DNA from: Acidiluteibacter sp963716125
GTDB lineage: Bacteria; Bacteroidota; Bacteroidia; Flavobacteriales_E; Vicingaceae
Reading direction: 5' to 3'
Assembly: GCA_963716125.1 (NCBI GenBank)
Contig: OY970294.1
Location: 1,240,001 to 1,304,000 of the forward strand
DNA: 64,000 nt
Shown here: positions 54,876-64,000 of the stretch, piece by piece
Position numbering within the stretch: position 1 is the stretch's first letter
Layout: every line of letters begins with the position of its first letter
Notes under the pieces: generated by a model
Database searches by the model: none
Told to the model about the DNA's origin: nothing
The model's input: the letters and a program-made list of their open reading frames with translations, nothing else
Made by a program: the position numbers and the translations under genes

Positions 54876-55955
54876 TTAGGCAACATCTATTCGCTTAGCT
54901 AGATAAACATCCTGTATTGCATGCAAAAGATCGATACCTTCTTTAAATGGTCTTTGAAAAGATTTTCTTCCAGAGATCATGCCCATGCCCCCTGCACGTT
55001 TGTTAATGATTGCTGTACGCACCGCTTCTTTCAAATCTTTATCACCTTTTGATGCTCCGCCTGAATTGATGAGTCCTGCATTTCCCATATAGCCATTGAT
55101 TACCTGGTAACGGCACAGATCAATTGGATTATCAGTGGCAAGTTTGGTGTACATGCGCTCATCAAATTTTCCATAACTAGTCCCATCTGTATTGAGTGCT
55201 TTATAACCCCCATTATTTTCAGGAAGCTTTTGTTTTATAATATCTGCCTGTATGGTGGCGCCAAGGTGGTTTGCCTGTCCGGTTAAGTCTGCCGATACAC
55301 CATAATCTACTTTGTCTTTTTTAAATTCATTGTTGCGGAGATAGCACCATAAAACTGTGGCCATGCCCAGCTTATGCGCTTCTTCAAAAGCTTTGGAAAC
55401 CTCTATGATCTGTCTGTCAGATTCGGGTGATCCAAAATAAATTGTGGCACCCACAGCAGCAGCGCCAAGGTTCCATGCATCCCTTACAGAACCAAACATT
55501 ATCTGGTCAAACTTATTTGGATAAGTAAGCAATTCGTTGTGATTGATCTTTACAATGAAAGGAATTTTGTGTGCATATTTTCTGGCAACAAATGCCATAC
55601 CGCCTATGGTACTAGCTACTGCATTACAACCGCCTTCCATGGCCAGCTTAATAATGTTTGAAGGATCGAAATACATTGGATTGGGGCTAAACGATGCGCC
55701 TGCACTGTGTTCTACGCCTTGATCTACCGGTAAAATAGAAAGATAACCTGTGCCAGCGAGCCTGCCGTTATTAAAAATGCTGTCCAGGCTGCAAAGCGTT
55801 TGTATGTTCCTGTTTGAATCAATAAATATGCGGTCTATAAAATCCCCACCCGGAAGATGTAAATTTTCTTTAGGTATCGTTTCGCATTTGTGTGAAAGAA
55901 GATATTCTTCCTCTTTGCCTATTAGTTCAACAATTTTATCATATGTCATAGTCAA
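54876..55955 (-). CDS. fbaB: Class I fructose-bisphosphate aldolase (DhnA/FbaB type)
   Basis: 359 aa. LSILPVDQGVEHSAGASF, GGCNAVASTIGGMAFVARKY, IPFIVKINHNELL (candidate Schiff-base Lys region), GAAAVGATIYFGS and the phosphate site NSGGASKGDKDL, MISGRKSFQRP mark the archaeal/FbaB kind. It cleaves fructose-1,6-bisphosphate. Its presence among oxidative pentose-phosphate genes suggests a recycling role. The gap to pgi is 24 bp. Confidence 0.92.
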   Translation of the reverse strand: MTMTYDKIVELIGKEEEYLLSHKCETIPKENLHLPGGDFIDRIFIDSNRNIQTLCSLDSIFNNGRLAGTGYLSILPVDQGVEHSAGASFSPNPMYFDPSNIIKLAMEGGCNAVASTIGGMAFVARKYAHKIPFIVKINHNELLTYPNKFDQIMFGSVRDAWNLGAAAVGATIYFGSPESDRQIIEVSKAFEEAHKLGMATVLWCYLRNNEFKKDKVDYGVSADLTGQANHLGATIQADIIKQKLPENNGGYKALNTDGTSYGKFDERMYTKLATDNPIDLCRYQVINGYMGNAGLINSGGASKGDKDLKEAVRTAIINKRAGGMGMISGRKSFQRPFKEGIDLLHAIQDVYLAKRIDVA

Positions 55956-55979
55956 ATTTTTTAATGTTTATTTTTTCAA

Positions 55980-57626
55980 TTACCCTCGCCATTTTTTATA
56001 GGCATTGATCAATCCATTGGTGGATGCATCATGGGAAGAAACAGCATTGTTATTTTTTAATTCAGGTAAAACCTTACTTGCCAATTGTTTTCCGAGTTCC
56101 ACTCCCCACTGATCGAAACTGAAGATGTTCCAGATAATTCCCTGCACAAAAATTTTATGTTCATACAGTGCAATCAATGAGCCGAGGGAAAATGGAGTGA
56201 TCTTTTTTAGCAGAAAAGAATTGGTGGGGCGATTGCCTTCAAAAACTTTAAACGGAATTAATTTTTCCTTATGTGCTTTATCCATTCCAGGTAATTCATT
56301 GGCGAACTCTTCTTTGCCTTTCCCATTCATCAAGGCTTCTGTTTGTGCGAAAAAATTTGAAAGCAATATTGTATGATGTTCACCAATAGGATTGTGACTG
56401 ATAGTAGGGGCAATAAAATCACAGGGAATTATATGCGTGCCCTGGTGGATGAGCTGATAAAAAGCATGTTGCCCGTTGGTGCCCGGTTCGCCCCAAACAA
56501 TAGGGCCGGTTTTATAATCAACATCATTGCCGTTTCTGTCCGTATGTTTGCCATTGCTCTCCATATTGCCTTGCTGAAAATAAGCGGCAAAGCGGTGCAT
56601 GTATTGGTCATAAGGAAAGATTGCTTCAGTTTCTGCACCAAAAAAATCGGTGTACCATATACCAATTAAAGCCATGATAACAGGAATGTTTTTCTCAAAA
56701 GCAGTGTTTCTGAAATGTAAATCGGTTTCATGCGCACCCTTCAGCAATTGTTCAAAATTATCGTAGCCAATGGTAAGCGCTATAGATAAGCCAATGGCAC
56801 TCCACAAACTGTAGCGGCCGTCTACCCAATCCCAAAACACGAACATATTTTCAGGGGCAATGCCAAACTTTATTACTTCTTTTTCATTGGTTGATAGCGC
56901 CACAAAATGAACGGCAATATACTTTTCATCCTTTGCCAATTTCAAAAACCATTCCCGAGCGGTGCGCGCATTGGTCATAGTTTCCTGCGTGGTAAAGGTT
57001 TTTGAGGCGATGAGAAAAAGTGTTTCTTCCGCATTCACTTTTTTTAATGTCTCAACAATATGCGTTCCATCCACGTTGGATACAAAATGTACCTGCATGC
57101 CTTCCACCCAATAGGGGCGAAGGGCTTCCGTTACCATCACTGGACCAAGGTTGCTCCCGCCGATGCCGATGTTTACAATGTGCTTTATTTTTTTACCGGT
57201 ATATCCTTTCCATTCCCCTTGATGTACCTTTTTACAAAAGATTTTCATTTTTTGCAGGACTTTTTTTATTTCCGGCATCACATCGGCGCCATCCAACATG
57301 ACGGGGGTATTGGAAAAATTTCTCAATGCCGTATGCAGCACTGCACGGTTCTCAGTTTCATTTATTTTTTCGCCATTGAACATGGCTTCTATGGCAGGTT
57401 TTAAATTACATGCAGCGGCAAGTTCCAAAAGATATTGTTTTGTTTCATCGGTGATTCTGTTTTTTGAATAATCGAAAAGCAAGTCGTTGAACTGAATTGA
57501 CATTTTATCAAACCTTGCTGCATCGGTATCGAAAAGCGTTTTCATACGAACGGTTTCCATTGCTGAATAATGAGCATTCAATTTTTTCCATGCGGAAGTT
57601 TGTGTTGGATTTATTTTTGGTATCAT
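55980..57626 (-). CDS. pgi: Glucose-6-phosphate isomerase
   Basis: 548 aa, same length as E. coli Pgi. GIGGSNLGPVMVTEAL, FIVASKTF-like LFLIASKTFTTQETMTNA, WDWVDGRYSLWSAIGL, GNMESNGKHTDRNG and the C-terminal SFDQWGVELGKQLA are diagnostic. It interconverts glucose-6-P and fructose-6-P. Its start overlaps the pgl stop by 4 bp. Confidence 0.96.
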   Translation of the reverse strand: MIPKINPTQTSAWKKLNAHYSAMETVRMKTLFDTDAARFDKMSIQFNDLLFDYSKNRITDETKQYLLELAAACNLKPAIEAMFNGEKINETENRAVLHTALRNFSNTPVMLDGADVMPEIKKVLQKMKIFCKKVHQGEWKGYTGKKIKHIVNIGIGGSNLGPVMVTEALRPYWVEGMQVHFVSNVDGTHIVETLKKVNAEETLFLIASKTFTTQETMTNARTAREWFLKLAKDEKYIAVHFVALSTNEKEVIKFGIAPENMFVFWDWVDGRYSLWSAIGLSIALTIGYDNFEQLLKGAHETDLHFRNTAFEKNIPVIMALIGIWYTDFFGAETEAIFPYDQYMHRFAAYFQQGNMESNGKHTDRNGNDVDYKTGPIVWGEPGTNGQHAFYQLIHQGTHIIPCDFIAPTISHNPIGEHHTILLSNFFAQTEALMNGKGKEEFANELPGMDKAHKEKLIPFKVFEGNRPTNSFLLKKITPFSLGSLIALYEHKIFVQGIIWNIFSFDQWGVELGKQLASKVLPELKNNNAVSSHDASTNGLINAYKKWRG

Positions 57627-58384
57627 AGCGACTTGTTTATATAATTTAGGGTGTTATTGTTTAAAAGCGATGCAGCATCCTCATCCAAGAACCACTGTAG
57701 CTCCCCATCTGTTGGATGGATCAGTTGCGCCGGGTATTTTTCCGCATCACGCACATCATTCAACACCTGATGCACGGCTTCCGCTTTTTCTTTTCCATAA
57801 ACAAGGAAAGCAATCTGCCTTGACTGATTGATGAGCGGTGCGGTCATTGTAATCCTGTAACTATTTTGTTCCTTAAGAAATACTGCTTTAACTGTTGCAG
57901 ATGTTTCGGCGAGCACGGAGGTAGATGGAAATAAAGAAGCAGTATGGGCATTGTCACCCAAGCCCAAAAACATAAAATCAAAACGGACAGGCATTTGTTT
58001 TATATGTGCTTCAATAGTTTCATTATAATTTTTTGCAGATTTATCAGGTCTTAATGTTGTGTCAATTTTAAATATTTGTGAAGCAGGTATTTTTAGCGGA
58101 TCGAACAAAGCTTTTTGGATCATGAGCGAATTACTTTGGGCATCATCCGCTGGAACATAGCGTTCGTCTCCAAAGAAAAAATTTATTTTGCTCCAGTCAA
58201 CCTGATTTTTATATTCATTCGTTGCCAAAAGTCCGTAGAGTTTTATTGGGGAGCTACCTCCTGCCAAAGCAATATTCGCCACTCCTTTGTCATCTATTGC
58301 CTCATTCACTATTTTTATAAAGTGAACTGCCATTGATACTATCAATTCCTGCTGAGTTTTATAAATATTGATCATCATACTCAT
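57623..58384 (-). CDS. pgl: 6-phosphogluconolactonase
   Basis: 253 aa, DevB/SOL type. IALAGGSSPIKLYGLLA, INFFFGDERYVPADDAQSNS, DFMFLGLGDNAHTASLFP and ITMTAPLINQSRQIAFLVYG are the family blocks. It hydrolyses 6-phosphogluconolactone made by Zwf. The start overlaps the zwf stop by one base and the stop overlaps pgi, so the three are tightly coupled. Confidence 0.94.
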   Translation of the reverse strand: MSMMINIYKTQQELIVSMAVHFIKIVNEAIDDKGVANIALAGGSSPIKLYGLLATNEYKNQVDWSKINFFFGDERYVPADDAQSNSLMIQKALFDPLKIPASQIFKIDTTLRPDKSAKNYNETIEAHIKQMPVRFDFMFLGLGDNAHTASLFPSTSVLAETSATVKAVFLKEQNSYRITMTAPLINQSRQIAFLVYGKEKAEAVHQVLNDVRDAEKYPAQLIHPTDGELQWFLDEDAASLLNNNTLNYINKSL

Positions 58385-59898
58385 TACTTTTTATTTTCGT
58401 CAGGAAGCGTAAACCATTGAAAACCATCTTGAGCAATCAATGTTTCAGCAATTTCCGGCCCCCATGAATCTGCGGAATAGTTAGGGAAGTTTATACTTTC
58501 TTTAGATTGCCAAGAGTTGAGCACGGGCATCAGCAGTTCCCATGCCGCCTCCACCTGGTCGGCACGCATAAACAGGGTCTGATCGCCTTCAATTGCATCC
58601 AACAGTAAGGTCTCGTAAGCTTCTGGGGATTCAACGGTAGTAGTACCCGAATAATCAAACACCATATCGACCGTATTTAAACTCATATCCAAGCCAGGCC
58701 TTTTCCCCTGTAACTGCAGGTGAATGCTCATTTCGGGTTGGATGCTGATGATAAGCCGGTTTTGTTGCCAGTTGTCAGTTGCTTTATTCGGAAATACTTG
58801 ATGAGGAACATCGCGGAACTGAATAGTGATAATTGAGGAATACTGACTAAGACGCTTGCCTGTACGTATGTAAAAGGGCACCCCATGCCAGCGCCAATTA
58901 TCAACAAAGAATTTGATAGCAACAAAAGTTTCCGTGTTGGATTGGGGATCAACTTTAGCTTCTTCCCTGTAACTGGGAACTTTCTTGCCATCCATCCATC
59001 CTTTGTCATATTGGCCCCTTACTGCCACTTTAGCAATGTCTTCCGCTGAAAACTTTCGCATGGCCTTTAATACATCAACTTTTTGGTTCCTTACTTCATC
59101 GGCGTCAAAGTTTATGGGTGTTTCCATAGCGATCAGGCTAAGCAACTGCAATACGTGGTTTTGTACCATATCGCGCAAAGCTCCCGCATCATCGTAATAT
59201 TCCCCCCGGCTGCCTACGCCCAATTGCTCGGTTACCGAAATCTGTACATGCTCTATATAATTTCGGCTCCATAAAGGCTCCAGTACAGCATTTGCAAAGC
59301 GAAAAGCCATTATGTTCTGGACCACTTCCTTACCGAGGTAATGGTCTATCCGGAATATTTGCCTTTCCTGAAAAATACTGCCCAAAAGTTTATTTAATGA
59401 TTTTGCCGAATCAAGGTCGTGGCCAAAAGGCTTTTCAATAACGATACGTGTAGTATCGGGCTTACCGGCCAAGTTGTTTTTGGATATATTTTCAGCGATA
59501 ACGGGAAAGAAGTTGGGTGATACCGCCAAGTAAAAAATTACCTGTGGCTCCTGTTTCCATTCTTTCTTATATTGAAGTATCCTCGCAGCAAATTCTTTAT
59601 ATGTTTTTGCATCGTTCAGATCGGAAACCTGGTAAAAAATATGGGATGAAAATGTTGCCCAATCTTCTTTTTTCGCCTTTCCCTTTCTTGAAAACTTATT
59701 TATGCCTTCCAATAATTTGTCCCTGTATTTATTGTCCGTGAATTTGGTACGACCAACACCGATAATCGCAAAATCATCCGGTAACCAGTTAACCAAGAAT
59801 AAATTGAAAAGTGCCGGGTTTATTTTCCGGTAGTTCAAATCGCCCGTTCCTCCAAAAATAATGAAGATAGTGGGTTGTGATTTTGTAGTTGATGCCAT
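58384..59898 (-). CDS. zwf: Glucose-6-phosphate 1-dehydrogenase
   Basis: 504 aa. The Rossmann fingerprint IFGGTGDLNYRKINPALF replaces the usual GASGDL Ala-Ser by Gly-Thr. VIEKPFGHDLDSAKSLN, the catalytic RIDHYLGKEVVQNIMAFRFAN and YIRTGKRL follow. It makes 6-phosphogluconolactone and NADPH, the entry to the oxidative pentose phosphate branch. Confidence 0.96.
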   Translation of the reverse strand: MASTTKSQPTIFIIFGGTGDLNYRKINPALFNLFLVNWLPDDFAIIGVGRTKFTDNKYRDKLLEGINKFSRKGKAKKEDWATFSSHIFYQVSDLNDAKTYKEFAARILQYKKEWKQEPQVIFYLAVSPNFFPVIAENISKNNLAGKPDTTRIVIEKPFGHDLDSAKSLNKLLGSIFQERQIFRIDHYLGKEVVQNIMAFRFANAVLEPLWSRNYIEHVQISVTEQLGVGSRGEYYDDAGALRDMVQNHVLQLLSLIAMETPINFDADEVRNQKVDVLKAMRKFSAEDIAKVAVRGQYDKGWMDGKKVPSYREEAKVDPQSNTETFVAIKFFVDNWRWHGVPFYIRTGKRLSQYSSIITIQFRDVPHQVFPNKATDNWQQNRLIISIQPEMSIHLQLQGKRPGLDMSLNTVDMVFDYSGTTTVESPEAYETLLLDAIEGDQTLFMRADQVEAAWELLMPVLNSWQSKESINFPNYSADSWGPEIAETLIAQDGFQWFTLPDENKK

Positions 59899-59959
59899 AG
59901 AAATTCTTTTTTCAAAATTATAAGTATCCTTATCCCGTGGATTTTAATTTTTAGCCTGC

Positions 59960-61402
59960 TTATATAGCCGCTGGGCTTTTTACATCACTTTGCCATTCGG
60001 TATGGAAAACACCTTCTTTGCCAATCAATTCATAGGTATGTGCCCCAAAATAATCCCGCTGCGCCTGTATAAGATTTGCTGGCATTTTTTCACTCCGGAA
60101 CGCATCAAAATAACTCAATGCTGCTGCATAGGCAGGAAGTGCCATGCCATATTTTGCACCGTCAGAAACGACCGTCCGGATGCCCGGTAAACTATTTTTT
60201 AACGCAGCCTGTACTGACTTGTCCAACAGCAAATGTTCCAGTTTTGTATTGGTACGGAAGGCGCTATAAATATCTTCTAAAAACGCTGCCCGGATGATAC
60301 AGCCACCCCGCCATATTTTTGCTACTTGATCCAGTTCTAGATCATACTTAAATTCCTTGGAGGTCTTATAAAGCAGGTGCATACCCTGTGCAAAAGCGGT
60401 TACCATACCAAAATAAAAGGCCTGCTCCAGGTTTGCAATGTATTTATCAGGGCTATCTTTTAAGGGCATCTCTGTAGTGTCAGCATACATGGCTGCGGCC
60501 TGCGTTCTCAATGATTTGTATTTTGAAAGGTCGCGCATGGAAACAGCAATATCAATCGTGGGAATGGGCAGGTTTATATCCATTGCAACTTGCGAAGTCC
60601 ATTTACCCGTTCCTTTTGATTTGGCTTCGTCCTTAATATCCTCCAGCAATAAATGACCGGTATCCGGATTTTTATAAGCAAAAATATCACGGGTAATTTC
60701 CAGCAGAAAAGATTGGAGCCTGCCATCGTTCCATTGTTTAAAAATGGTATGAATGGCTTCATTTTCCAGGTGAAGCCCGTTCTTTAAAATCTCATAGGTT
60801 TCTGCTATGAGTTGCATCAGGGCATATTCAATTCCATTATGCACCATCTTAACAAAATGGCCTGCCGAGCGCGGCCCAAGATAGGTAACCGTGGGATCGC
60901 CATTTACGTGGGCCGCTATTTTTTCAAGAATGGGCTTTACCAATTGATAGGCCTGCATATCGCCACCTGGCATCATGCTTGGTCCTTTGCGGGCACCTTC
61001 TTCGCCACCGGAAATGCCCATGCCAATAAAACGAAAACCCTTTGCTTCCAGATCTTTGTAGCGCCTGTCCGTGTCGATAAAATGCGAATTTCCACCGTCA
61101 ATAATAATGTCGTCTTTATCCAATAAGGGAAGGATTTTTGTAATAACCTCATCTACTGCCTTGCCCGCTGTTACCAGCAGCATTATGGTTTTTGGAGATT
61201 TAAGGCTATTGATAAAATCGGTTAATTCCGTAAAACCCTGTACGCCATTTCCCTTGCTTTCTTTCATTAATAAATCTACTTTATCACTGTGCCTGTTAAA
61301 GCCGGCCACAGCAAACCCATGATCGGCCATGTTCAGTAATAAATTTCTCCCCATGGTTCCCAGCCCGTAAATGCCGAATACATTTTGATTTACCTTTTCC
61401 AT
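59960..61402 (-). CDS. gnd: 6-phosphogluconate dehydrogenase, decarboxylating
   Basis: 480 aa. NADP fingerprint GLGTMGRNLLLNMADHGF with NRHS, then GISGGEEGARKGPSMMPGG, and HFVKMVHNGIEYALMQ with the catalytic Lys, and LEITRDIF, WTSQVAMDINLPIPT. It oxidises 6-phosphogluconate to ribulose-5-P with NADPH and CO2. It lies between a HAD gene (5 bp) and zwf (61 bp). Confidence 0.96.
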   Translation of the reverse strand: MEKVNQNVFGIYGLGTMGRNLLLNMADHGFAVAGFNRHSDKVDLLMKESKGNGVQGFTELTDFINSLKSPKTIMLLVTAGKAVDEVITKILPLLDKDDIIIDGGNSHFIDTDRRYKDLEAKGFRFIGMGISGGEEGARKGPSMMPGGDMQAYQLVKPILEKIAAHVNGDPTVTYLGPRSAGHFVKMVHNGIEYALMQLIAETYEILKNGLHLENEAIHTIFKQWNDGRLQSFLLEITRDIFAYKNPDTGHLLLEDIKDEAKSKGTGKWTSQVAMDINLPIPTIDIAVSMRDLSKYKSLRTQAAAMYADTTEMPLKDSPDKYIANLEQAFYFGMVTAFAQGMHLLYKTSKEFKYDLELDQVAKIWRGGCIIRAAFLEDIYSAFRTNTKLEHLLLDKSVQAALKNSLPGIRTVVSDGAKYGMALPAYAAALSYFDAFRSEKMPANLIQAQRDYFGAHTYELIGKEGVFHTEWQSDVKSPAAI

Positions 61403-61407
61403 TTTAT

Positions 61408-62028
61408 TTAATTTTTTAGTTTTATGAGATTTTCTTTTGTGGTTTCAAAATTCTGGTGATGAAAGCTGCGGATGCCCAGCTTTTGTGCTGCCTCTGCCAG
61501 CATCACCCGGTCATCAAAATAAGCGCACTCTTCCGGCAGCACCTGTGCTATGTCCATAGCTAATTGAAAAATGCCCGGATCGGGCTTGCGCATGCCTACG
61601 TGACAGGATGAAAAAAAGCCGTCAAATAATTGGTGCAGGGAAAATTTTTTAATGCGGTAATCGTTAAGCTCCCTGCTTTCGTTGTTGATGGAAAAAACAC
61701 GGAACCCGCAATTTTTTTTCCATTCTTTTAACCATGGAAGCATATCCGGCAAAGCTACGGACTGGGCGAACATAAAATCTTTAAACGCTTCTTTTGAAAA
61801 ATCCCTTGAATGATTGAACACTACCGTATCCAGATAATCATCCAGGGTAACTTTCCCTATTTCGAACACGTTGAAAATAAAATTGTGCAGCACGTCCATT
61901 TCCTCATAGTTGAGATTGAATTTTTTTGCGGCTTTTTCCCGTGACAGATGGTCCCAGCCATTGCTGAGCAGCACGCCGCCAATATCAAAAAAGACGACTT
62001 TTATTTTAGAAACATCTAACTCTTTCAT
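61408..62028 (-). CDS. HAD-superfamily hydrolase
   Basis: 206 aa from MKELDVSKIK (62028), which begins 4 bp after the tal stop; an in-frame ATG at 62058 would overlap tal. HAD motif I FFDIGGVLLSNGW (with Gly in place of the second Asp, seen in some family members), motif II FSINNES, motif III/IV RKPDPGIFQLAMDI and CAYFDDRVMLAEAA. Similar to YihX-like phosphatases; a sugar phosphate substrate is likely from context. The missing acid/base Asp may mean altered chemistry. Confidence 0.82.
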   Translation of the reverse strand: MKELDVSKIKVVFFDIGGVLLSNGWDHLSREKAAKKFNLNYEEMDVLHNFIFNVFEIGKVTLDDYLDTVVFNHSRDFSKEAFKDFMFAQSVALPDMLPWLKEWKKNCGFRVFSINNESRELNDYRIKKFSLHQLFDGFFSSCHVGMRKPDPGIFQLAMDIAQVLPEECAYFDDRVMLAEAAQKLGIRSFHHQNFETTKENLIKLKN

Positions 62029-62032
62029 TCCC

Positions 62033-63124
62033 TTAATCCTTTTTTTTCTTCTGACCATCGATGCCCTTAAGCAGTTTATCGTAGGCCTTATTAAATTTTT
62101 CTATTCCTTCCTCTTCAAGCTTTTGGGTAATCTTTTCTATACTGATTCCCTTTTCCTTTAATTCTTCCAACGCAGCCTTAGCATCCTCAACTCCTGTTGT
62201 AAGGGAATCCCTCACTTTTCCGTGATCGCGAAACGCATCGATAGTTTCCATAGGCAGCGTATTTATGGTATCCTTTCCAATCAAGGTTTCTACATAGAGT
62301 ACGTCGCTATATGACGGATCTTTAGTGCTGGTACTTGCCCAAAGCACTCTTTGGCGTTGAGCGCCCACTGCCTCCAGCTTTTTAAAACGATCGCTCGAAA
62401 TCATATCGAGATAAATTTGATAGGCCTGTTTTGCAGAGGCGATCGCAATTTTACCTCTTAGCTTCTTCGCTCCTTTTTCATCGAGCATTGGATCGATCAT
62501 TACGTCAATTCGGCTGAGAAAAAAACTAGCCACGGAAGAAACATTCTTTATGGAATTACCTTGCTTCAATCTGTCTTCAAGTCCGCCCATAAAAGCTTCG
62601 GTTATTTCGCAATAGCGCGGAAGCCCGAATAGTAGCGTAACATTGATGTTGATTCCTTCGCTGAGACATTTGCGTATGGCGGGGAGACCTTCCTTAGTGC
62701 CGGGAATTTTGATCATAACATTCTCGCGGTCCACTCTTTTCCATAAATTCCGTGCCTGCTCAATAGTCCCTTCGGTGTCGCGAGCCAAATGGGGCGATAC
62801 TTCTAGGCTCACAAAGCCATCATTTCCATTGGTTTTGGCATACACAGGTTTAAAAATATCGGCGGCCCTTTGAATATCGGCAATTGCCAAATCGAAAAAA
62901 ATAGCCGCATTATCGTTTTCCTTTTTTGCGAATTTTGCTATATCCTTATCGTAGTCGGAACTGCCTGTAATGGCTTTTTCAAAAATGGAAGGATTGGAGG
63001 TAAGCCCTCGCAGATCGTCTTTGTCTATGAGGCTTTGCAGTTTGCCCGAGTCCATAATTTCGCGATCGAGCAAATCCAGCCAGATGCTCTGACCATGGTT
63101 TCGTATTTGATTTAATGGGTTCAT
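62033..63124 (-). CDS. tal: Transaldolase
   Basis: 363 aa from MNPLNQIRNH (63124); an in-frame ATG further up adds 17 unconserved residues. The long TalB-related form found with Zwf/OpcA in other bacteria: SIWLDLLDREIMDSGKL, GLTSNPSIFEKAI, MIKIPGTKEGLPAIRK (motif with conserved Lys), INVTLLFGLPRYCEI, and the active-site region QRVLWASTSTKDPSYSDVLYV. It exchanges a dihydroxyacetone unit between sedoheptulose-7-P and glyceraldehyde-3-P. First gene of the sugar operon. Confidence 0.93.
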   Translation of the reverse strand: MNPLNQIRNHGQSIWLDLLDREIMDSGKLQSLIDKDDLRGLTSNPSIFEKAITGSSDYDKDIAKFAKKENDNAAIFFDLAIADIQRAADIFKPVYAKTNGNDGFVSLEVSPHLARDTEGTIEQARNLWKRVDRENVMIKIPGTKEGLPAIRKCLSEGININVTLLFGLPRYCEITEAFMGGLEDRLKQGNSIKNVSSVASFFLSRIDVMIDPMLDEKGAKKLRGKIAIASAKQAYQIYLDMISSDRFKKLEAVGAQRQRVLWASTSTKDPSYSDVLYVETLIGKDTINTLPMETIDAFRDHGKVRDSLTTGVEDAKAALEELKEKGISIEKITQKLEEEGIEKFNKAYDKLLKGIDGQKKKKD

Positions 63125-63237
63125 ATTTTTAAAGTTATACCGTATTGTCCCGGCAGTAATTAGGACAGCTGGCAAGTATTACTAACCAGCCATCGTTATT
63201 AGAATTATAATTTGAAATATTTGCAGGAAAATACATT

Positions 63238-63438
63238 TTAGTAAAATCTTCTTCTGCTATTTTCCTTTATTCTGAATTGCGGTCTTCTTTGAGAAGTTGA
63301 TCTTACTTCCTGCTCTTCGGTTTCCAGAATATTTATTTTCGTTCTATTCTTAGGTATCGTCAAATTATCTGATATTGATGGTAATTTTGACTTCCCGTCA
63401 GATTGCTCGCTCTGTTGATCCATTTTATCTTGTGTCAT
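63238..63438 (-). CDS. Small polar hypothetical protein
   Basis: 66 aa from MTQDKMDQQS (63438). It is highly charged and Arg/Ser/Gln-rich, probably disordered, ending in NSRRRFY. No family recognised. The frame continues upstream to 63618, but that part (with VNNATCLYNCVT) does not look coding. It lies ahead of tal on the same strand with a 113-bp gap, and may be its leading gene or a chance frame. Confidence 0.4.
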   Translation of the reverse strand: MTQDKMDQQSEQSDGKSKLPSISDNLTIPKNRTKINILETEEQEVRSTSQRRPQFRIKENSRRRFY

Positions 63439-63618
63439 AATAAATAAATTTGAAATTGATAGAATTATAAAGTTACACCTAATCCTTAAGGGAAGTGTTA
63501 CACAATTATATAAACACGTTGCATTATTTACATATTTTATAAATTGGAAAGCAATTTCAATTAGATTTGCCATGTAGGTGGCTATTTTTTTGCTTACAGT
63601 ATTGACTGTCCTTGCCAC

Positions 63619-64000
63619 AGTTTTTCCTTACATTAATGGAACGATGTTAAAACTGCCATCGGGAAGGTTTTATACTCACGTGCATTCGTATCCATAGGTC
63701 TAATTATAGCAGTCCAATTGTAACTGGGTTTAACCAATTCCATAAAATAAAACCTGTCAGCTATTGAATTTCTTGAATTTGTGCTTGAAATACTTTTCAA
63801 TCCACTCCGACAAGTTACATTTCATTTAATTCACGAAATGAAAATTAAATAGTTCTTCGATTGCCAATGATTTCCCCTTTAGGAGTTCGGGGTTAAAAAG
63901 TAAAAATCAATAAACTCTTGGTTTTCGGAGTGGACTCACTTTTAAAATTTTGCTTTATTAATTTTTTGATTACACGCTTTGTTTAGAACCTGAATTCAAC
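63619..64000. other. Non-coding right end of the window
   Basis: No supportable gene. CCACTCCGA (63802-63810) and TCGGAGTGG (63925-63933) are inverted repeats 114 bp apart. Nothing else was seen. Confidence 0.4.

Overview
The window looks like a chromosome of a Bacteroidota species, flavobacterial or sphingobacterial in flavour. The evidence is AT-rich DNA, promoter boxes of the Bacteroidota type (TAnnTTTG) in front of several genes, a Kdo synthesis gene (so a Gram-negative envelope), and two secreted enzymes that end in type IX secretion sorting domains. No rRNA, tRNA, CRISPR array or phage was seen.

Layout. 0-5 kb: kdsA, a BlaR1/BlaI-like sensor-repressor pair with a clear operator, and an arsenic resistance operon (arsR, a DUF6428 gene, arsC, acr3). 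5.5-14 kb: an ABC exporter, then a variable stretch. It holds a large nuclease-like gene cut by an IS1595-family element with an intact 8-bp target duplication, an SRPBCC protein, and a DUF4143 ATPase preceded by a precise 33-bp tandem array. 14-33 kb: a long minus-strand metal (copper/silver) region. It encodes an FMN glutamate-synthase-like protein, a membrane flavin reductase, a DUF2231 protein, a 45-aa membrane protein, three DUF3347 modules, a haem-binding protein, a Cys-rich copper storage protein, a multicopper oxidase fused to a CopB-like barrel, CusC/CusA/CusB-like efflux, a DUF305 protein and a ruined copper ATPase. 33-43.4 kb: a T9SS metalloprotease, a second (CPH-type) ATPase, remains of PPK2, Prs and a metallo-beta-lactamase-fold gene, a GH30 enzyme, an ATP-cone/nuclease fusion and a universal stress protein. 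43.8-63.2 kb: a compact minus-strand run of sugar-phosphate genes (tal, HAD, gnd, zwf, pgl, pgi, fba, pgm, a two-part cyclic beta-1,2-glucan synthase, rpe).

How the parts fit. The metal genes would oxidise, store and export copper or silver through the inner membrane, periplasm and outer membrane. The sugar genes link glucose-1-phosphate and glucose-6-phosphate to NADPH and pentose phosphates, and to a periplasmic glucan. The stress genes between them (PPK2, Prs, USP, ATP-cone nuclease) suggest an acquired fitness island.

A striking feature is damage confined to about 28-40 kb. It includes frameshifts in cusA, the copper ATPase and the M43 protease, nonsense codons in the ATPase and PPK2, and a deletion that fuses an MBL-fold gene to prs. 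Nearly all other genes are intact; the glucan synthase is split at one point. The mixture of nonsense and frameshift lesions favours real gene decay, although sequence error cannot be excluded from one window. The less-described signals are the 33-bp array at 11.4 kb, the hairpin series at 18.1-18.4 kb, and the split glucan synthase.
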